From NCBI GenBank assembly GCA_937944055.1, contig CALDZJ010000089.1:1-54357 (forward strand): DNA of 54,357 bases, written 5' to 3'. Below, in pieces: positions 26,395 through 35,263 of the stretch. The stretch is from an uncultured Verrucomicrobiales bacterium (lineage in GTDB: Bacteria; Verrucomicrobiota; Verrucomicrobiia; Verrucomicrobiales; Akkermansiaceae). Below the pieces are notes generated by a model, which saw only the letters and a program-made list of their open reading frames with translations, did no database searches and was not told the DNA's origin. A program made the position numbers and the translations under genes. Every line of letters begins with the position of its first letter. The stretch's first letter is position 1.

Positions 26395-26456
26395 CCACAC
26401 AGGGGATGAACTCCAGAAAGGTGGCCAAATTTGTCAGCGTCTCTCTCCTTGCAGGC

Positions 26457-26810
26457 TTAATAGTGCCCATAGCCACATCGCCGCGGCCGCTCACCCTCCC
26501 GACGCCGCTCCTCGTAATGGTTTCCGTAAGTCGCAAAGCCTCCCCGCCCATCATAGCGCCCATCATAACGATCATAGCCATGATAAGCATCAGAGCGATA
26601 CTGCTCCCTCCTTGCCCGCCGCTTGCCATCATTCTTCCCCACAGAATAGGCCAAAGCACCGAGGGCCACAGCCCCGATCGCTGCCCCGCCGGGGCTCACG
26701 CTCTGCTGACGCTTCCCATAAGCATCATAACTGGTGCTGCAGCTCACTCCCATTGCTCCCATTGCTCCCACCAAGCCAAGCCCAAGCACCTTCGTAAAAA
26801 ATTTCTTCAT
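26457..26810 (-). CDS. small lipoprotein, Arg/Gly/Tyr-rich C-terminus
   Basis: 117 residues from the ATG at 26810 (MKKFFTKVLGLGLVGAMG). A lipoprotein signal peptide ends at the lipobox GVSC (C24). A glycine-zipper-like segment follows (PGGAAIGAVALGALAYSVG), then a basic, Tyr/Gly-rich tail (DGRYDGRGGFATYGNHYEE, RPRRCGYGHY). It may sit in the outer membrane; such glycine-zipper proteins often have structural roles. The CCCATTGCT repeat in the signal region codes the GAMGAMG run. No neighbour explains it. Confidence 0.7.
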   Translation of the reverse strand: MKKFFTKVLGLGLVGAMGAMGVSCSTSYDAYGKRQQSVSPGGAAIGAVALGALAYSVGKNDGKRRARREQYRSDAYHGYDRYDGRYDGRGGFATYGNHYEERRREGERPRRCGYGHY

Positions 26811-26929
26811 GGTATTGAGACTCCAGTCTCCCCCCATTTTATTCAAATTCATCGAAAGATCGGTCCCGGTCGCTCTCACAAATAAAAGCCTCCACAGTCG
26901 CAAATCGCAGGAATAACAGAGCACATTTT

Positions 26930-28639
26930 CTAGTGATCCTGTGCCGCTGTTTCCGGCCCGCCGGGATAGCGCACATTATCGACCAGTTCAGTCACCTCTG
27001 GCGGTGGCGCAGGGGTAAACGCAGCGACGATTGCGGAGACTAAGAAGTTCAGCAACATTCCAAGAAAGCCAATTCCTTCTGGTGAAATCCCTAAGAAATA
27101 CTGGTCTTTCGTCCCTCCCATAAACTGGAAGTAAATGATGTAGCTCAGCGTAAATCCGATGCCAGCAACCATCCCCGCAATTGCCCCTTCCTTATTCATG
27201 CGGCGTGAGAAAATCCCCATCAGTAAGGTCGGGAAAAAAGAAGAGGCCGCAAGCCCGAAGGCGAAGGCCACCGTCTTCGCGATGAAGGTCGCAGGTGGAT
27301 TAATCCCGAAGTAGATCGCCACCAGTAAGGCACCGAGAGAAGCCAAACGGGCATATTTAATCTCCTCCTGATCGCTTAAATCAGGCTTCACGATCTTCTT
27401 CATCAGGTCATGAGAAATGGCAGTCGAGAGCACGAGAAGCAGGCCAGCCGCAGTGGAGAGCGCCGCCGCGATGCACCCAGCCATCAGAAGCGCGATCACC
27501 CACTTTGGCAAAGCTCCCATGTGAGGATTGGCCATCACCATGATGTCGGGCTTGAAAGTGAGTTCATTTTTATCGCCCCGCTTTTCCCGCTCCGGCCCGA
27601 AGTGCTGAATCTTTCCATCCCCATTCTGATCAGTCCAACTCATGTAGCCCGCTTTCTCAAAATCGCCGAACCAAGCCGGAGCCTCTTCCCGTGGGCTGTC
27701 TTGCAGCTTCTCAATAAAGTTCACCCGCGCGAAGGCTCCAATCGTAGGGGCCGTCAGATAGATCACCGCAATGAAGGCCAAGGTCCAACAAGCGGAAACG
27801 CGCACCGCTTTGACATTCTTCACCGTGAAAAAGCGGACAATCACATGGGGTAAGCCCGCGGTGCCGCACATCAGCGCAGCCGTGATGCAAAACATATCGA
27901 TCGTCTCCAGCGAGCCACTCGTGTAGTTGGCAAAGCCCAATTCAGTATTAATTTGATCCAGCTTTTCCAAGAATGGGAGGGATTCCCCATTCGCAATGTA
28001 GTCTCCAATGAAACCGAGTTGCGGAATGACATTTCCCGTCAATGCAATCGCGATGAACACCGCTGGAATCGTGTAAGCAAAGGCCATCACACAATACTGC
28101 GCCACTTGCGTGTAGGTGATGCCCTTCATCCCACCGAGCCCCGCATAGAAAAAGACGATTCCTCCTCCGACCCAGACTCCAGTAGAAATGCTGATGTCAA
28201 AAAGAGCGGAAAACACCACGCCCACTCCACGCATTTGTCCCATAATATAGGTCAAACAAATGAAAATGGCACACACCACCGCCACCAAACGAGCCGCCTT
28301 CGAGTAATAGCGATCTCCAATGAAATCAGGCACCGTCGCCTTCCCAAATTTTCGTAAAAAAGGAACCATTAAGACAGTCAGCAGCACAAAGCCGCCAGTC
28401 CACCCCATCAACAAACGTGAGCCATCATAGCCACTCGTCGCTAAAAGACCTGCCATCGAGATAAAGGTCGCCGCACTCATCCAATCCGCCGCCGTAGCCA
28501 TCCCATTCGCAAAAGGCGAAACTCCCCCACCAGCCGTATAATACTCCTTGGTCGATCCTGCCCGCTGGCGAATCGCGATCCCGATGTAGATCGCAAAGGA
28601 AAGCCCGATGAAAAGAAAATTAAAAGCATCTTGGCTCAT
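26930..28639 (-). CDS. sodium:solute symporter, VC_2705/ActP-like large subunit
   Basis: 569 residues with about 13 membrane segments. SSF-family motifs: [25 protein letters not shown] near the start and [17 protein letters not shown] in the middle. It has the inserted hydrophilic region (about 310-375) containing a [12 protein letters not shown] loop that looks like an EF-hand-like turn. The closest known group is the VC_2705-like symporters (acetate/organic acid permease relatives). The start overlaps the small-subunit gene by four bases (ATGA), a typical translationally coupled pair. Substrate not known; acetate or another carboxylate is likely. Confidence 0.88.
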   Translation of the reverse strand: MSQDAFNFLFIGLSFAIYIGIAIRQRAGSTKEYYTAGGGVSPFANGMATAADWMSAATFISMAGLLATSGYDGSRLLMGWTGGFVLLTVLMVPFLRKFGKATVPDFIGDRYYSKAARLVAVVCAIFICLTYIMGQMRGVGVVFSALFDISISTGVWVGGGIVFFYAGLGGMKGITYTQVAQYCVMAFAYTIPAVFIAIALTGNVIPQLGFIGDYIANGESLPFLEKLDQINTELGFANYTSGSLETIDMFCITAALMCGTAGLPHVIVRFFTVKNVKAVRVSACWTLAFIAVIYLTAPTIGAFARVNFIEKLQDSPREEAPAWFGDFEKAGYMSWTDQNGDGKIQHFGPEREKRGDKNELTFKPDIMVMANPHMGALPKWVIALLMAGCIAAALSTAAGLLLVLSTAISHDLMKKIVKPDLSDQEEIKYARLASLGALLVAIYFGINPPATFIAKTVAFAFGLAASSFFPTLLMGIFSRRMNKEGAIAGMVAGIGFTLSYIIYFQFMGGTKDQYFLGISPEGIGFLGMLLNFLVSAIVAAFTPAPPPEVTELVDNVRYPGGPETAAQDH

Positions 28640-28914
28640 ACTGCATCCTCCTCACCTTCGAATTTGTCTTCAAGACGCCCCATCCAGATCGCATAGGCAA
28701 TCAGAAGAAAGACGAACACGATGATCGCCCCCTGCTGTGCCATCCAAAACCCAAAAGGAGCTGAGCCCACACTTGGGAAATTGGCATCCAACCAATCTCG
28801 CAGGAGGATTCCGCACCCAAAGGACACGAGAAACCAGACCGAGAGGAGAACCCCCACGCACCTAAGTTGAGCCTTCCAGTAGCGCCCTTTGGCGGCCTTT
28901 GATTTTTCTTTCAT
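28636..28914 (-). CDS. small subunit of sodium:solute symporter (DUF4212)
   Basis: 92 residues with two membrane segments (about 21-40 and 56-76), preceded by a basic N-terminus ([18 protein letters not shown]). The pattern [22 protein letters not shown] fits DUF4212, a known partner of VC_2705-type symporters. It overlaps the large-subunit gene by four bases. A strong ribosome-binding site (GGAGGAGAGGAG on the minus strand, about 28922-28935) precedes the ATG. Likely required for assembly or function of the symporter in the inner membrane. Confidence 0.88.
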   Translation of the reverse strand: MKEKSKAAKGRYWKAQLRCVGVLLSVWFLVSFGCGILLRDWLDANFPSVGSAPFGFWMAQQGAIIVFVFLLIAYAIWMGRLEDKFEGEEDAV

Positions 28915-29050
28915 GGTGATTACTCCTCTCCTCCTAACAACTCACCTACCTCACTAAAAGACAGAAAGCCCTCCTCAGCCTCATTTTTCATTTTGACGGC
29001 GCTCTTTTCGTGTTTTGCTCGGGCAGCGGCATCCGCCGCTCAATTTGAAA

Positions 29051-31201
29051 ATGAGCACACCCATCGAAGTCCGTTCCCTTGATCGCCTTCCAAAAGACGG
29101 TTGCCTGATCATCCCCGGCCGTCTTGACGCTGAGCAGGCCCGCGAGCTCACCGCCTCCCTAGCTGGGCGTAAAATCACCTGGCTTGCTGAGGAAATGTCC
29201 TCACTCCAACCAGAACTTCAATCCTACCTCCAACTCAGCGGGCTAGACGGAGCAGCCTTTTCAAAACTCGACGAATCACTCCCAAAAGTGGGCGAGAACT
29301 TGGGCCCTAAAATCGCCGGAAACGGAGTTCTCGTTTTTGTCCCCGGCTTAGCGACCTGCCGTCCCGGTGCGCCCTGTCGCATCCCCACTGATGTTCTCAG
29401 TGCCCTTTGCGAGCTCGGCTTGGCCATCGTCCCGCTCGAGGTCAGCATCCCCGCGGAGACCAAGCTCTCAATCGAAAACTCCCTAAAACTTCCCCAAGCA
29501 ATCCTCACCTTTGGGCACCCCATCCCAAAAGGCCAAGCCAGCGTGGCGCGTTACCGGGAAGCTCTCATGAACTGCGCGGAAGAGGCTTTTTCCTCACGAG
29601 AGTTCCTCGAGGGCTCGCTGGCCGTAGCCCTGCTCGAAGGCTTAAAGAAACACGCTGCCAACCACCGCATTTACGATGGCACGGATGACTCAGAACTCCC
29701 CTTTGAAAAACTCCTCGGAGCAGCCATCGCCCTTTCCAAGGAGATTAAAAACGCCACTAAGAAAAAACGCATCGGCATCATTCTTCCACCCGGTAAAGGT
29801 GGCATGATTGCCAACCTGGCCGCACTCTTCGCCAATAAAATCCCCGTAAACCTCAACTTCACCGCCTCTCACCAGGCCGTCCGCTCCGCGATTCGCCAAG
29901 CCGACCTAGACCGCTTCATCACGGCCGATCCCTTCGTCCGCAAAATCCCCGATTTCCCCTGGCCTCCCAACCGGGACCTCCTCTTTATCGAACGCATTCT
30001 TCCCCAGATTAAAAAGAAGATCATCAAATGGGTCCTCCTCGCCAAGTTTCTCCCCACTTCCCTACTGATAAAGCTCCTCGGAATCGGGAAATCAAAGGGC
30101 GATGACGAGGCCGTCCTCCTCTTCACTTCTGGCTCCTCTGGCGAGCCCAAAGGAGTCCCGCTCAGCCACCGCAACCTCCTTGCGAACGTCTGCCAGTTCG
30201 GCCGTCAACTCAACCTACCAGAAGACTCAAAGCTCCTCGGCTGCCTCCCTCTTTTCCACTCCTTCGGCAGCACCGTGACCCTTTGGTATCCCATCATTGA
30301 GGGGCTGGATCTTGTCACCTACCCCACCCCGCTGGAAACAAAACGCCTCGCCGAATTGATCGAAAAACACGAGGTCAATCTCCTCCTCTCAACCCCCACC
30401 TTCCTGCGCGGTTACATGAGACGCATCGAGCCCGAGAAGCTCGCTTCCCTCAGCATTGTCGTAACCGGAGCAGAAAAACTCCCAAACAACCTCGCCCACT
30501 CCTTCCAAGATAAATTCGGGATTCTCCCCATGGAGGGATACGGCCTGACGGAAACCTCACCGGCCGCCACCGTAAACCTCCCCCTTGACGACCCGGAAGA
30601 TGGCTTCCCTCTCATCCCCTCCCAGCGCTTCGCCTCGGTGGGTCCCCCTCTCCCTGGCCTCGCAATCCGCATCACGAATCCTGCGACCGACCAAGAAAGC
30701 AGCATCGATCAATCCGGCATCATCTGGATGAAGGGCGCCAATATCTTCAAAGGATACCTCAATAAACCCGAGCTCAGTGAAGGCGTCATTGATGAAAATG
30801 GCTGGTTTAAATCCGGAGATGTCGGCCGCGTAGACGAGGATGGCTTCCTCCACATCGAGGGCCGCATTTCTCGTTTCTCAAAAATCGCCGGAGAAATGGT
30901 CCCGCATGAAAGCGTAGAAGCCGCCGTGAATAAGGCACTAGGGCTCGATAACGAAACGGAGCGGAAAGTCGCAATCGTCGGCATCCCCGACGACAAAAAA
31001 GGAGAAGCCATTGCCCTGCTCTCCACCATCTCAGGCCCAGCTCTCGAACAAGAAGCCCTCGACATCCGCTACAAGCTCATGGACGACGGCATCCCCTCTC
31101 TCTGGTGTCCTAAAAAAATCATTCCCGTTGACTCCATTCCCGTCCTCGCCTCGGGCAAGCTCGACATCAAGGGTTGTGAAGACCTCATCCAAGAATCCTG
31201 A
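29051..31201 (+). CDS. AMP-binding enzyme, acyl-ACP synthetase/acyltransferase-like (Aas-like)
   Basis: 716 residues from the ATG at 29051 (MSTPIEVRSLDRLPKDG). The C-terminal two thirds is an ANL adenylation domain: LLFTSGSSGEPKGVPLSH (about 355-372), GYGLTETSPAATVNL, and WFKSGDVGRVDEDGFLHIEGR. The N-terminal 200 residues align by layout with the PlsC-like acyltransferase domain of Aas-type proteins, but the HxxxxD motif reads IIPGRLDAEQA and the second motif reads FVPGLATC, so the His is gone. I expect acyl-ACP or acyl-CoA ligase activity with a dead acyltransferase part. The following methyltransferase gene overlaps its 3' end. Confidence 0.8.
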   Translation: MSTPIEVRSLDRLPKDGCLIIPGRLDAEQARELTASLAGRKITWLAEEMSSLQPELQSYLQLSGLDGAAFSKLDESLPKVGENLGPKIAGNGVLVFVPGLATCRPGAPCRIPTDVLSALCELGLAIVPLEVSIPAETKLSIENSLKLPQAILTFGHPIPKGQASVARYREALMNCAEEAFSSREFLEGSLAVALLEGLKKHAANHRIYDGTDDSELPFEKLLGAAIALSKEIKNATKKKRIGIILPPGKGGMIANLAALFANKIPVNLNFTASHQAVRSAIRQADLDRFITADPFVRKIPDFPWPPNRDLLFIERILPQIKKKIIKWVLLAKFLPTSLLIKLLGIGKSKGDDEAVLLFTSGSSGEPKGVPLSHRNLLANVCQFGRQLNLPEDSKLLGCLPLFHSFGSTVTLWYPIIEGLDLVTYPTPLETKRLAELIEKHEVNLLLSTPTFLRGYMRRIEPEKLASLSIVVTGAEKLPNNLAHSFQDKFGILPMEGYGLTETSPAATVNLPLDDPEDGFPLIPSQRFASVGPPLPGLAIRITNPATDQESSIDQSGIIWMKGANIFKGYLNKPELSEGVIDENGWFKSGDVGRVDEDGFLHIEGRISRFSKIAGEMVPHESVEAAVNKALGLDNETERKVAIVGIPDDKKGEAIALLSTISGPALEQEALDIRYKLMDDGIPSLWCPKKIIPVDSIPVLASGKLDIKGCEDLIQES

Positions 31202-32126
31202 GTCAGCGCACTCACCTCGCCTCACTCGCTTTGATCAATTCATGGCGGAGGCCCTCTACGGCCCCCGCGGTTATTACACGAGTGAGCGCCGCATCCTCGG
31301 CCCGCGTGGCGACTTCACCACCACCCCAAAGCTCAGCCAACTCCTCGCCCGAGAAATCGCTCAGTGGATTCTCGCCGCTTGGAAATACCACGGAAAAGAT
31401 CACGGAAAACACCTCCCCGTCATCGAGCTCGGACCAGGGGATGGCACGCTCGCCCACCACATCCGCCGCCACCTACCCTTCTTAAAAAGACGCTCGCTGG
31501 ACTACCACTTCGTAGAAATCTCGCCATCCCTCGCACGCCGCCAAAAGGCCAAAAATCTGAACAAGGGAGAATGGCACCTCACTTTAAAAGAGGCTTTGAT
31601 CAAGACCAACGGAAGCGCACTCATCATTTCCAACGAGTTTTTCGACGCCTTCCCTGTGAGGATTTTTAATGACCGCTTAGAGGAGCTCTTCCTCGATGCT
31701 CAGCTCACGGAAGTCTGGCAGGCAGCAGAAGAACTCCCTGCCTCCACCCTCTTCAAAAATCCCCCAGCCCGCTTTGAAGTTGCCGAGTCCATCCAACGCT
31801 GGTGCCAAAGCGATCTCTCCGAGCTTAGAAAAGGCGACGTCCTCAGCATCGACTACGGCGGAAATGCCCAAGAAGTTTACCACCGCAGACCCCTCGGCTC
31901 GCTCCGCGGATATGCCCATCACATGCGCCTCCTCCCGCCTGAAGCATACCAAAACCCCGGAAAACAAGACCTCACCTTCGATGTCTCCTTCCCCGATCTC
32001 ATCGAGTGGGGTCAGGCGCTAGGCCTAAAATGCCTCAGTCTCAGCTCACAGGCCGAGTTCCTAAAAACAAATGACCACGAGGGAGCCGGCGGAGCATTTA
32101 AAGTTCTCCATCAGCGGAAATCTTGA
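31176..32126 (+). CDS. MidA/NDUFAF7-family SAM-dependent methyltransferase
   Basis: About 316 residues. Signature parts: RFDQFMAEALYGPRGYYTS, then GDFTTTPKLSQLLAREIA, the SAM motif VIELGPGDGTLAHHI, FVEISPSLARRQK and ISNEFFDAFPVR. Members are class I methyltransferases; the human homolog NDUFAF7 methylates an arginine of complex I subunit NDUFS2 (NuoD family). I chose the GTG at 31176, which keeps the family's N-terminal FM-ALY-P-GYY region in the protein and overlaps the upstream gene by 26 bases; the ATG at 31242 would cut into it. The bacterial substrate is unknown. Confidence 0.85.
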   Translation: MKTSSKNPESAHSPRLTRFDQFMAEALYGPRGYYTSERRILGPRGDFTTTPKLSQLLAREIAQWILAAWKYHGKDHGKHLPVIELGPGDGTLAHHIRRHLPFLKRRSLDYHFVEISPSLARRQKAKNLNKGEWHLTLKEALIKTNGSALIISNEFFDAFPVRIFNDRLEELFLDAQLTEVWQAAEELPASTLFKNPPARFEVAESIQRWCQSDLSELRKGDVLSIDYGGNAQEVYHRRPLGSLRGYAHHMRLLPPEAYQNPGKQDLTFDVSFPDLIEWGQALGLKCLSLSSQAEFLKTNDHEGAGGAFKVLHQRKS

Positions 32127-32216
32127 AGAAGCAGAGCTCGGCCAAAGCCCCCCTCACCGAGAAAATGCCCTTCTAAAGAAGTTTCCCTCCCCATTTTTCA
32201 TGGCTAAACTTCCCTC

Positions 32217-32741
32217 ATGCCCAATGCCACCGACCTAGATGCCGCGATTCGTGATGTCCCGGATTTCCCAAAACCGGGGATCCTTTTTAAAGACATCACC
32301 CCCATCCTCGGAGATGCCACCCTTTTCAAAACCTCCTTAGAACTCCTCGCCGCCACCGCTGGCCAGACTAAGATTGATAAGGTCGTCGGGATCGATGCCC
32401 GCGGCTTCATCTTCGCCGCCGGAGTGGCCCAGATCCTCAATGCCGGCTTCGTCCCCGTCCGCAAGAAAGGAAAACTCCCATGGACCACTCACCAAATGGC
32501 ATACAGTCTGGAATATGGCGAAGACGTGGTCGAAATCCATGCCGATGCCATCAAACCGGGCGAAAAAATCCTCCTGGTCGATGACCTCCTTGCCACCGGA
32601 GGCACCGCAGCCGCTTCAATCAAGCTCCTAAAAGCCCTCGATGCTGACATTGTCGGCATCTCTTTTCTAATCGAGCTCGCCGAGCTCAAAGGCCGAGACT
32701 TGCTCGACCACCCGCAAACTCACTCCATCCTCAGCTACTAG
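32217..32741 (+). CDS. apt: adenine phosphoribosyltransferase
   Basis: 174 residues, normal length. Motifs: [19 protein letters not shown] near the N-terminus, [25 protein letters not shown] and the PRPP-binding [16 protein letters not shown]. It salvages adenine to AMP in the cytoplasm. The next gene, pgi, starts five bases downstream, so they probably share a transcript. The 90 bases before it show no clear promoter or terminator. Confidence 0.95.
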   Translation: MPNATDLDAAIRDVPDFPKPGILFKDITPILGDATLFKTSLELLAATAGQTKIDKVVGIDARGFIFAAGVAQILNAGFVPVRKKGKLPWTTHQMAYSLEYGEDVVEIHADAIKPGEKILLVDDLLATGGTAAASIKLLKALDADIVGISFLIELAELKGRDLLDHPQTHSILSY

Positions 32742-32746
32742 AAAAA

Positions 32747-34297
32747 ATGTCTTTTGAAAACTACTCCGCGCAGCTTCTACGCTACCCAGAACTCGGCTTC
32801 AGCCTAGATCTCTCACGCATGGACATCTCGGCTGACTTCACCGCCAAGATGCAAGAAAAAATCGAGAAAGCCTTCACCGATCTCGCACAACTCGAGGCGG
32901 GAGACATTGCCAACCCGGACGAAGGGCGCATGGTCGGGCACTATTGGCTGCGTCACCCAGACCTCGCCCCGAGTGAGGAAATCCGCAAGCAAATCGCCGA
33001 ACCCATCGCAGCGATCAAGGAATTCGCCTCGATGATCCCCACCGGAGAAATCGCCCCCCCCTCAGGCGGAATCTTCCAAAACATCCTCATCATTGGCATT
33101 GGCGGATCCGCCCTCGGCCCCCAGCTCATCAACGATGCCCTCGGCCAAGTTGGCGAAATGAAACCCTATTTCTTTGACAATACCGACCCCGCAGGAATGG
33201 ACCGCGACCTCGCCGAAATCGGCAAAGAACTTTCCCAAACCCTCGCCGTGGTCATCTCTAAATCAGGAGGAACTGCGGAAACCCGCAACGGAATGCTCGA
33301 AGCTAAGAATGCTTACGAAGAAGCCGGGCTCGACTTCGCGAAGCACGCCATCGCGGTGACGGGCGAGGGATCAAAGCTCGATCACTTCGCCCGTGAAGAG
33401 GGCTTCATCACCACCTTCCCCATGGAGGACTGGGTCGGCGGGCGCACCTCAGTGCTCTCCACCGTGGGCCTCGTTCCCATGGCTCTCCAAAACATCGACT
33501 TCGAGACAATGCTCGCCGGAGCAAAGGAAATGGATGAGCAAACGCGCCTCCCTGATGTGCGCAAAAACGCCGCGATGAGCCTCGCGCTCGCCTGGTATCA
33601 TGAAGGGGATGGCAAAGGCGCACGCGATATGGTGGTGCTGCCCTACAAGGACTCCCTCGTCCTATTCTCAAAGTATCTTCAACAACTCATCATGGAATCC
33701 CTCGGAAAAGCGCAGGACCTCGATGGCCAAACCGTCAACCAAGGACTCGCCGTTTACGGAAATAAGGGCTCCACTGATCAACACGCTTACGTCCAGCAAT
33801 TGCGCGATGGCTTGCACAATTTCTTCGCCACCTTCATCGAGGTGCGCAAAGGACGTGAGGGAGAATCAATCGCGGTAGAAGGAGCGAACACCTCGGCAGA
33901 CTACCTGCAAGGATTCTTACGCGGGACCCGCCGCGCGCTCTATGAAAATGGTCGCCACTCGGCCCTCATTTCCATCGAGCAAGTCAATGCACGCAGCATC
34001 GGCCACCTCATCGCCCTCTTCGAACGGGCCGTCACCTTCTACGCCTCGCTCGTGAATATCAATGCCTACCACCAGCCGGGAGTTGAAGCTGGTAAGGTCG
34101 CCGCAAATGACTTTCTAGAACTCCTCAATCAAGTCCGGGGAAATCTCACAGCGCAGCGTAAAAGTGCGCAGGAAGTGGCCAGCGCGATCGATGGTGACCC
34201 AGAAGACGTCTTCCACTGCCTTGTCCACCTCGCCTCGAATGGCGAAGCCAGCCACACCCGTGGGGAAAATCCGAGCGATGACCGCTTCTTCCTCTAA
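32747..34297 (+). CDS. pgi: glucose-6-phosphate isomerase
   Basis: 516 residues. Motifs: [45 protein letters not shown] and the catalytic-region [20 protein letters not shown]. The C-terminal part carries the catalytic Lys region [13 protein letters not shown] (residue order as in the short bacterial/archaeal-type enzymes). It interconverts glucose 6-phosphate and fructose 6-phosphate. It follows apt by five bases and is convergent with the MoxR gene, 30 bases apart. Confidence 0.95.
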   Translation: MSFENYSAQLLRYPELGFSLDLSRMDISADFTAKMQEKIEKAFTDLAQLEAGDIANPDEGRMVGHYWLRHPDLAPSEEIRKQIAEPIAAIKEFASMIPTGEIAPPSGGIFQNILIIGIGGSALGPQLINDALGQVGEMKPYFFDNTDPAGMDRDLAEIGKELSQTLAVVISKSGGTAETRNGMLEAKNAYEEAGLDFAKHAIAVTGEGSKLDHFAREEGFITTFPMEDWVGGRTSVLSTVGLVPMALQNIDFETMLAGAKEMDEQTRLPDVRKNAAMSLALAWYHEGDGKGARDMVVLPYKDSLVLFSKYLQQLIMESLGKAQDLDGQTVNQGLAVYGNKGSTDQHAYVQQLRDGLHNFFATFIEVRKGREGESIAVEGANTSADYLQGFLRGTRRALYENGRHSALISIEQVNARSIGHLIALFERAVTFYASLVNINAYHQPGVEAGKVAANDFLELLNQVRGNLTAQRKSAQEVASAIDGDPEDVFHCLVHLASNGEASHTRGENPSDDRFFL

Positions 34298-34327
34298 GAC
34301 CCTACGGAGAGGCTCCACCAAGGCAGA

Positions 34328-35263
34328 CTAAACTGGCACCGCTAATTCCTGCACGATTTCCTGCACCACCGCCTGGCCCGTGCGCCCAGCGTAGTGCGCA
34401 TCTGCCTCCAGAACAAGGCGATGGCCGATCACGCCAGGCGCGAGAGCCTGAATCGTCTCTGGGAGGACAAAATCGCGGCCTTCAAAAAGACTGAGGGCTT
34501 GAGAAATACGCAGTAAGTTCAGCGAAGCCCGTGGACTCGCCGCCAGTTTTACCCCGCTACGCCCACGCGTCGCCGCGACAAGACGGACGAGGTATTCTTG
34601 CAGCGCCGGAGTAATCGCGACTTGAGAAACCGCCTCTCGCACCCGCAAAAGATCATCGCGATTTACCACCGGCTGAACCTGATTCAGGGGATGCGCTTTT
34701 TCCTGCGCGTTGAGGATGGCCATCTCTTGCTCGATCGAGACATAACCCAGCGAGCATTGGTAAGCGAAGCGGTCCATCTGCGCTTCCGGAAGCGGATAAG
34801 TCCCGCGTAGCTCCACCGGATTTTGAGTGGCGATGACGAAAAATAGATCCCCCAGATCATAACGCGCCCCCTCCACCGTCACCTGCTTCTCAGCCATCGC
34901 CTCTAACAGCGCGCTCTGGGTGCGCGGAGAAGCGCGGTTGACCTCATCCGCTAAAAGAATGTCACTGAAGATCGGACCGCGATGGAACTCGAAGGTCGAA
35001 TTTTTAGAATCCAGCACACTCACTCCAAGAATATCTGAGGGCAAGAGATCTGGGGTGAATTGAATCCGCTGAAAGGCAGCCCCACCCATCGAGGCTGCGA
35101 TGGCCTTAGCCAAGGTGGTCTTCCCCGTGCCGGGAACATCTTCTAGTAACACATGCCCTCCCGCCATCATCGTCGCCAAGACCCGGCGTAGCGCCTCCTC
35201 CTGCCCCAGCATGACGGATTGCACAGACTTTTCGAGGCGGGAGACAATCTCTGCGATTTCCAT
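34328..35263 (-). CDS. MoxR-family AAA+ ATPase
   Basis: 311 residues from the ATG at 35263, which overlaps the upstream stop codon (TAATG) and so is well supported. Walker A EDVPGTGKTT (41-50), Walker B ILLADEVNRA (102-111), sensor region FFVIATQNPVEL and PEAQMDRFAYQC. MoxR proteins work with von Willebrand factor A partners in assembly or stress functions. Normally a DUF58/VWA gene follows; here pgi lies convergent after it and no partner is present in the window. Its upstream partner is an unknown secreted protein. Confidence 0.93.
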   Translation of the reverse strand: MEIAEIVSRLEKSVQSVMLGQEEALRRVLATMMAGGHVLLEDVPGTGKTTLAKAIAASMGGAAFQRIQFTPDLLPSDILGVSVLDSKNSTFEFHRGPIFSDILLADEVNRASPRTQSALLEAMAEKQVTVEGARYDLGDLFFVIATQNPVELRGTYPLPEAQMDRFAYQCSLGYVSIEQEMAILNAQEKAHPLNQVQPVVNRDDLLRVREAVSQVAITPALQEYLVRLVAATRGRSGVKLAASPRASLNLLRISQALSLFEGRDFVLPETIQALAPGVIGHRLVLEADAHYAGRTGQAVVQEIVQELAVPV

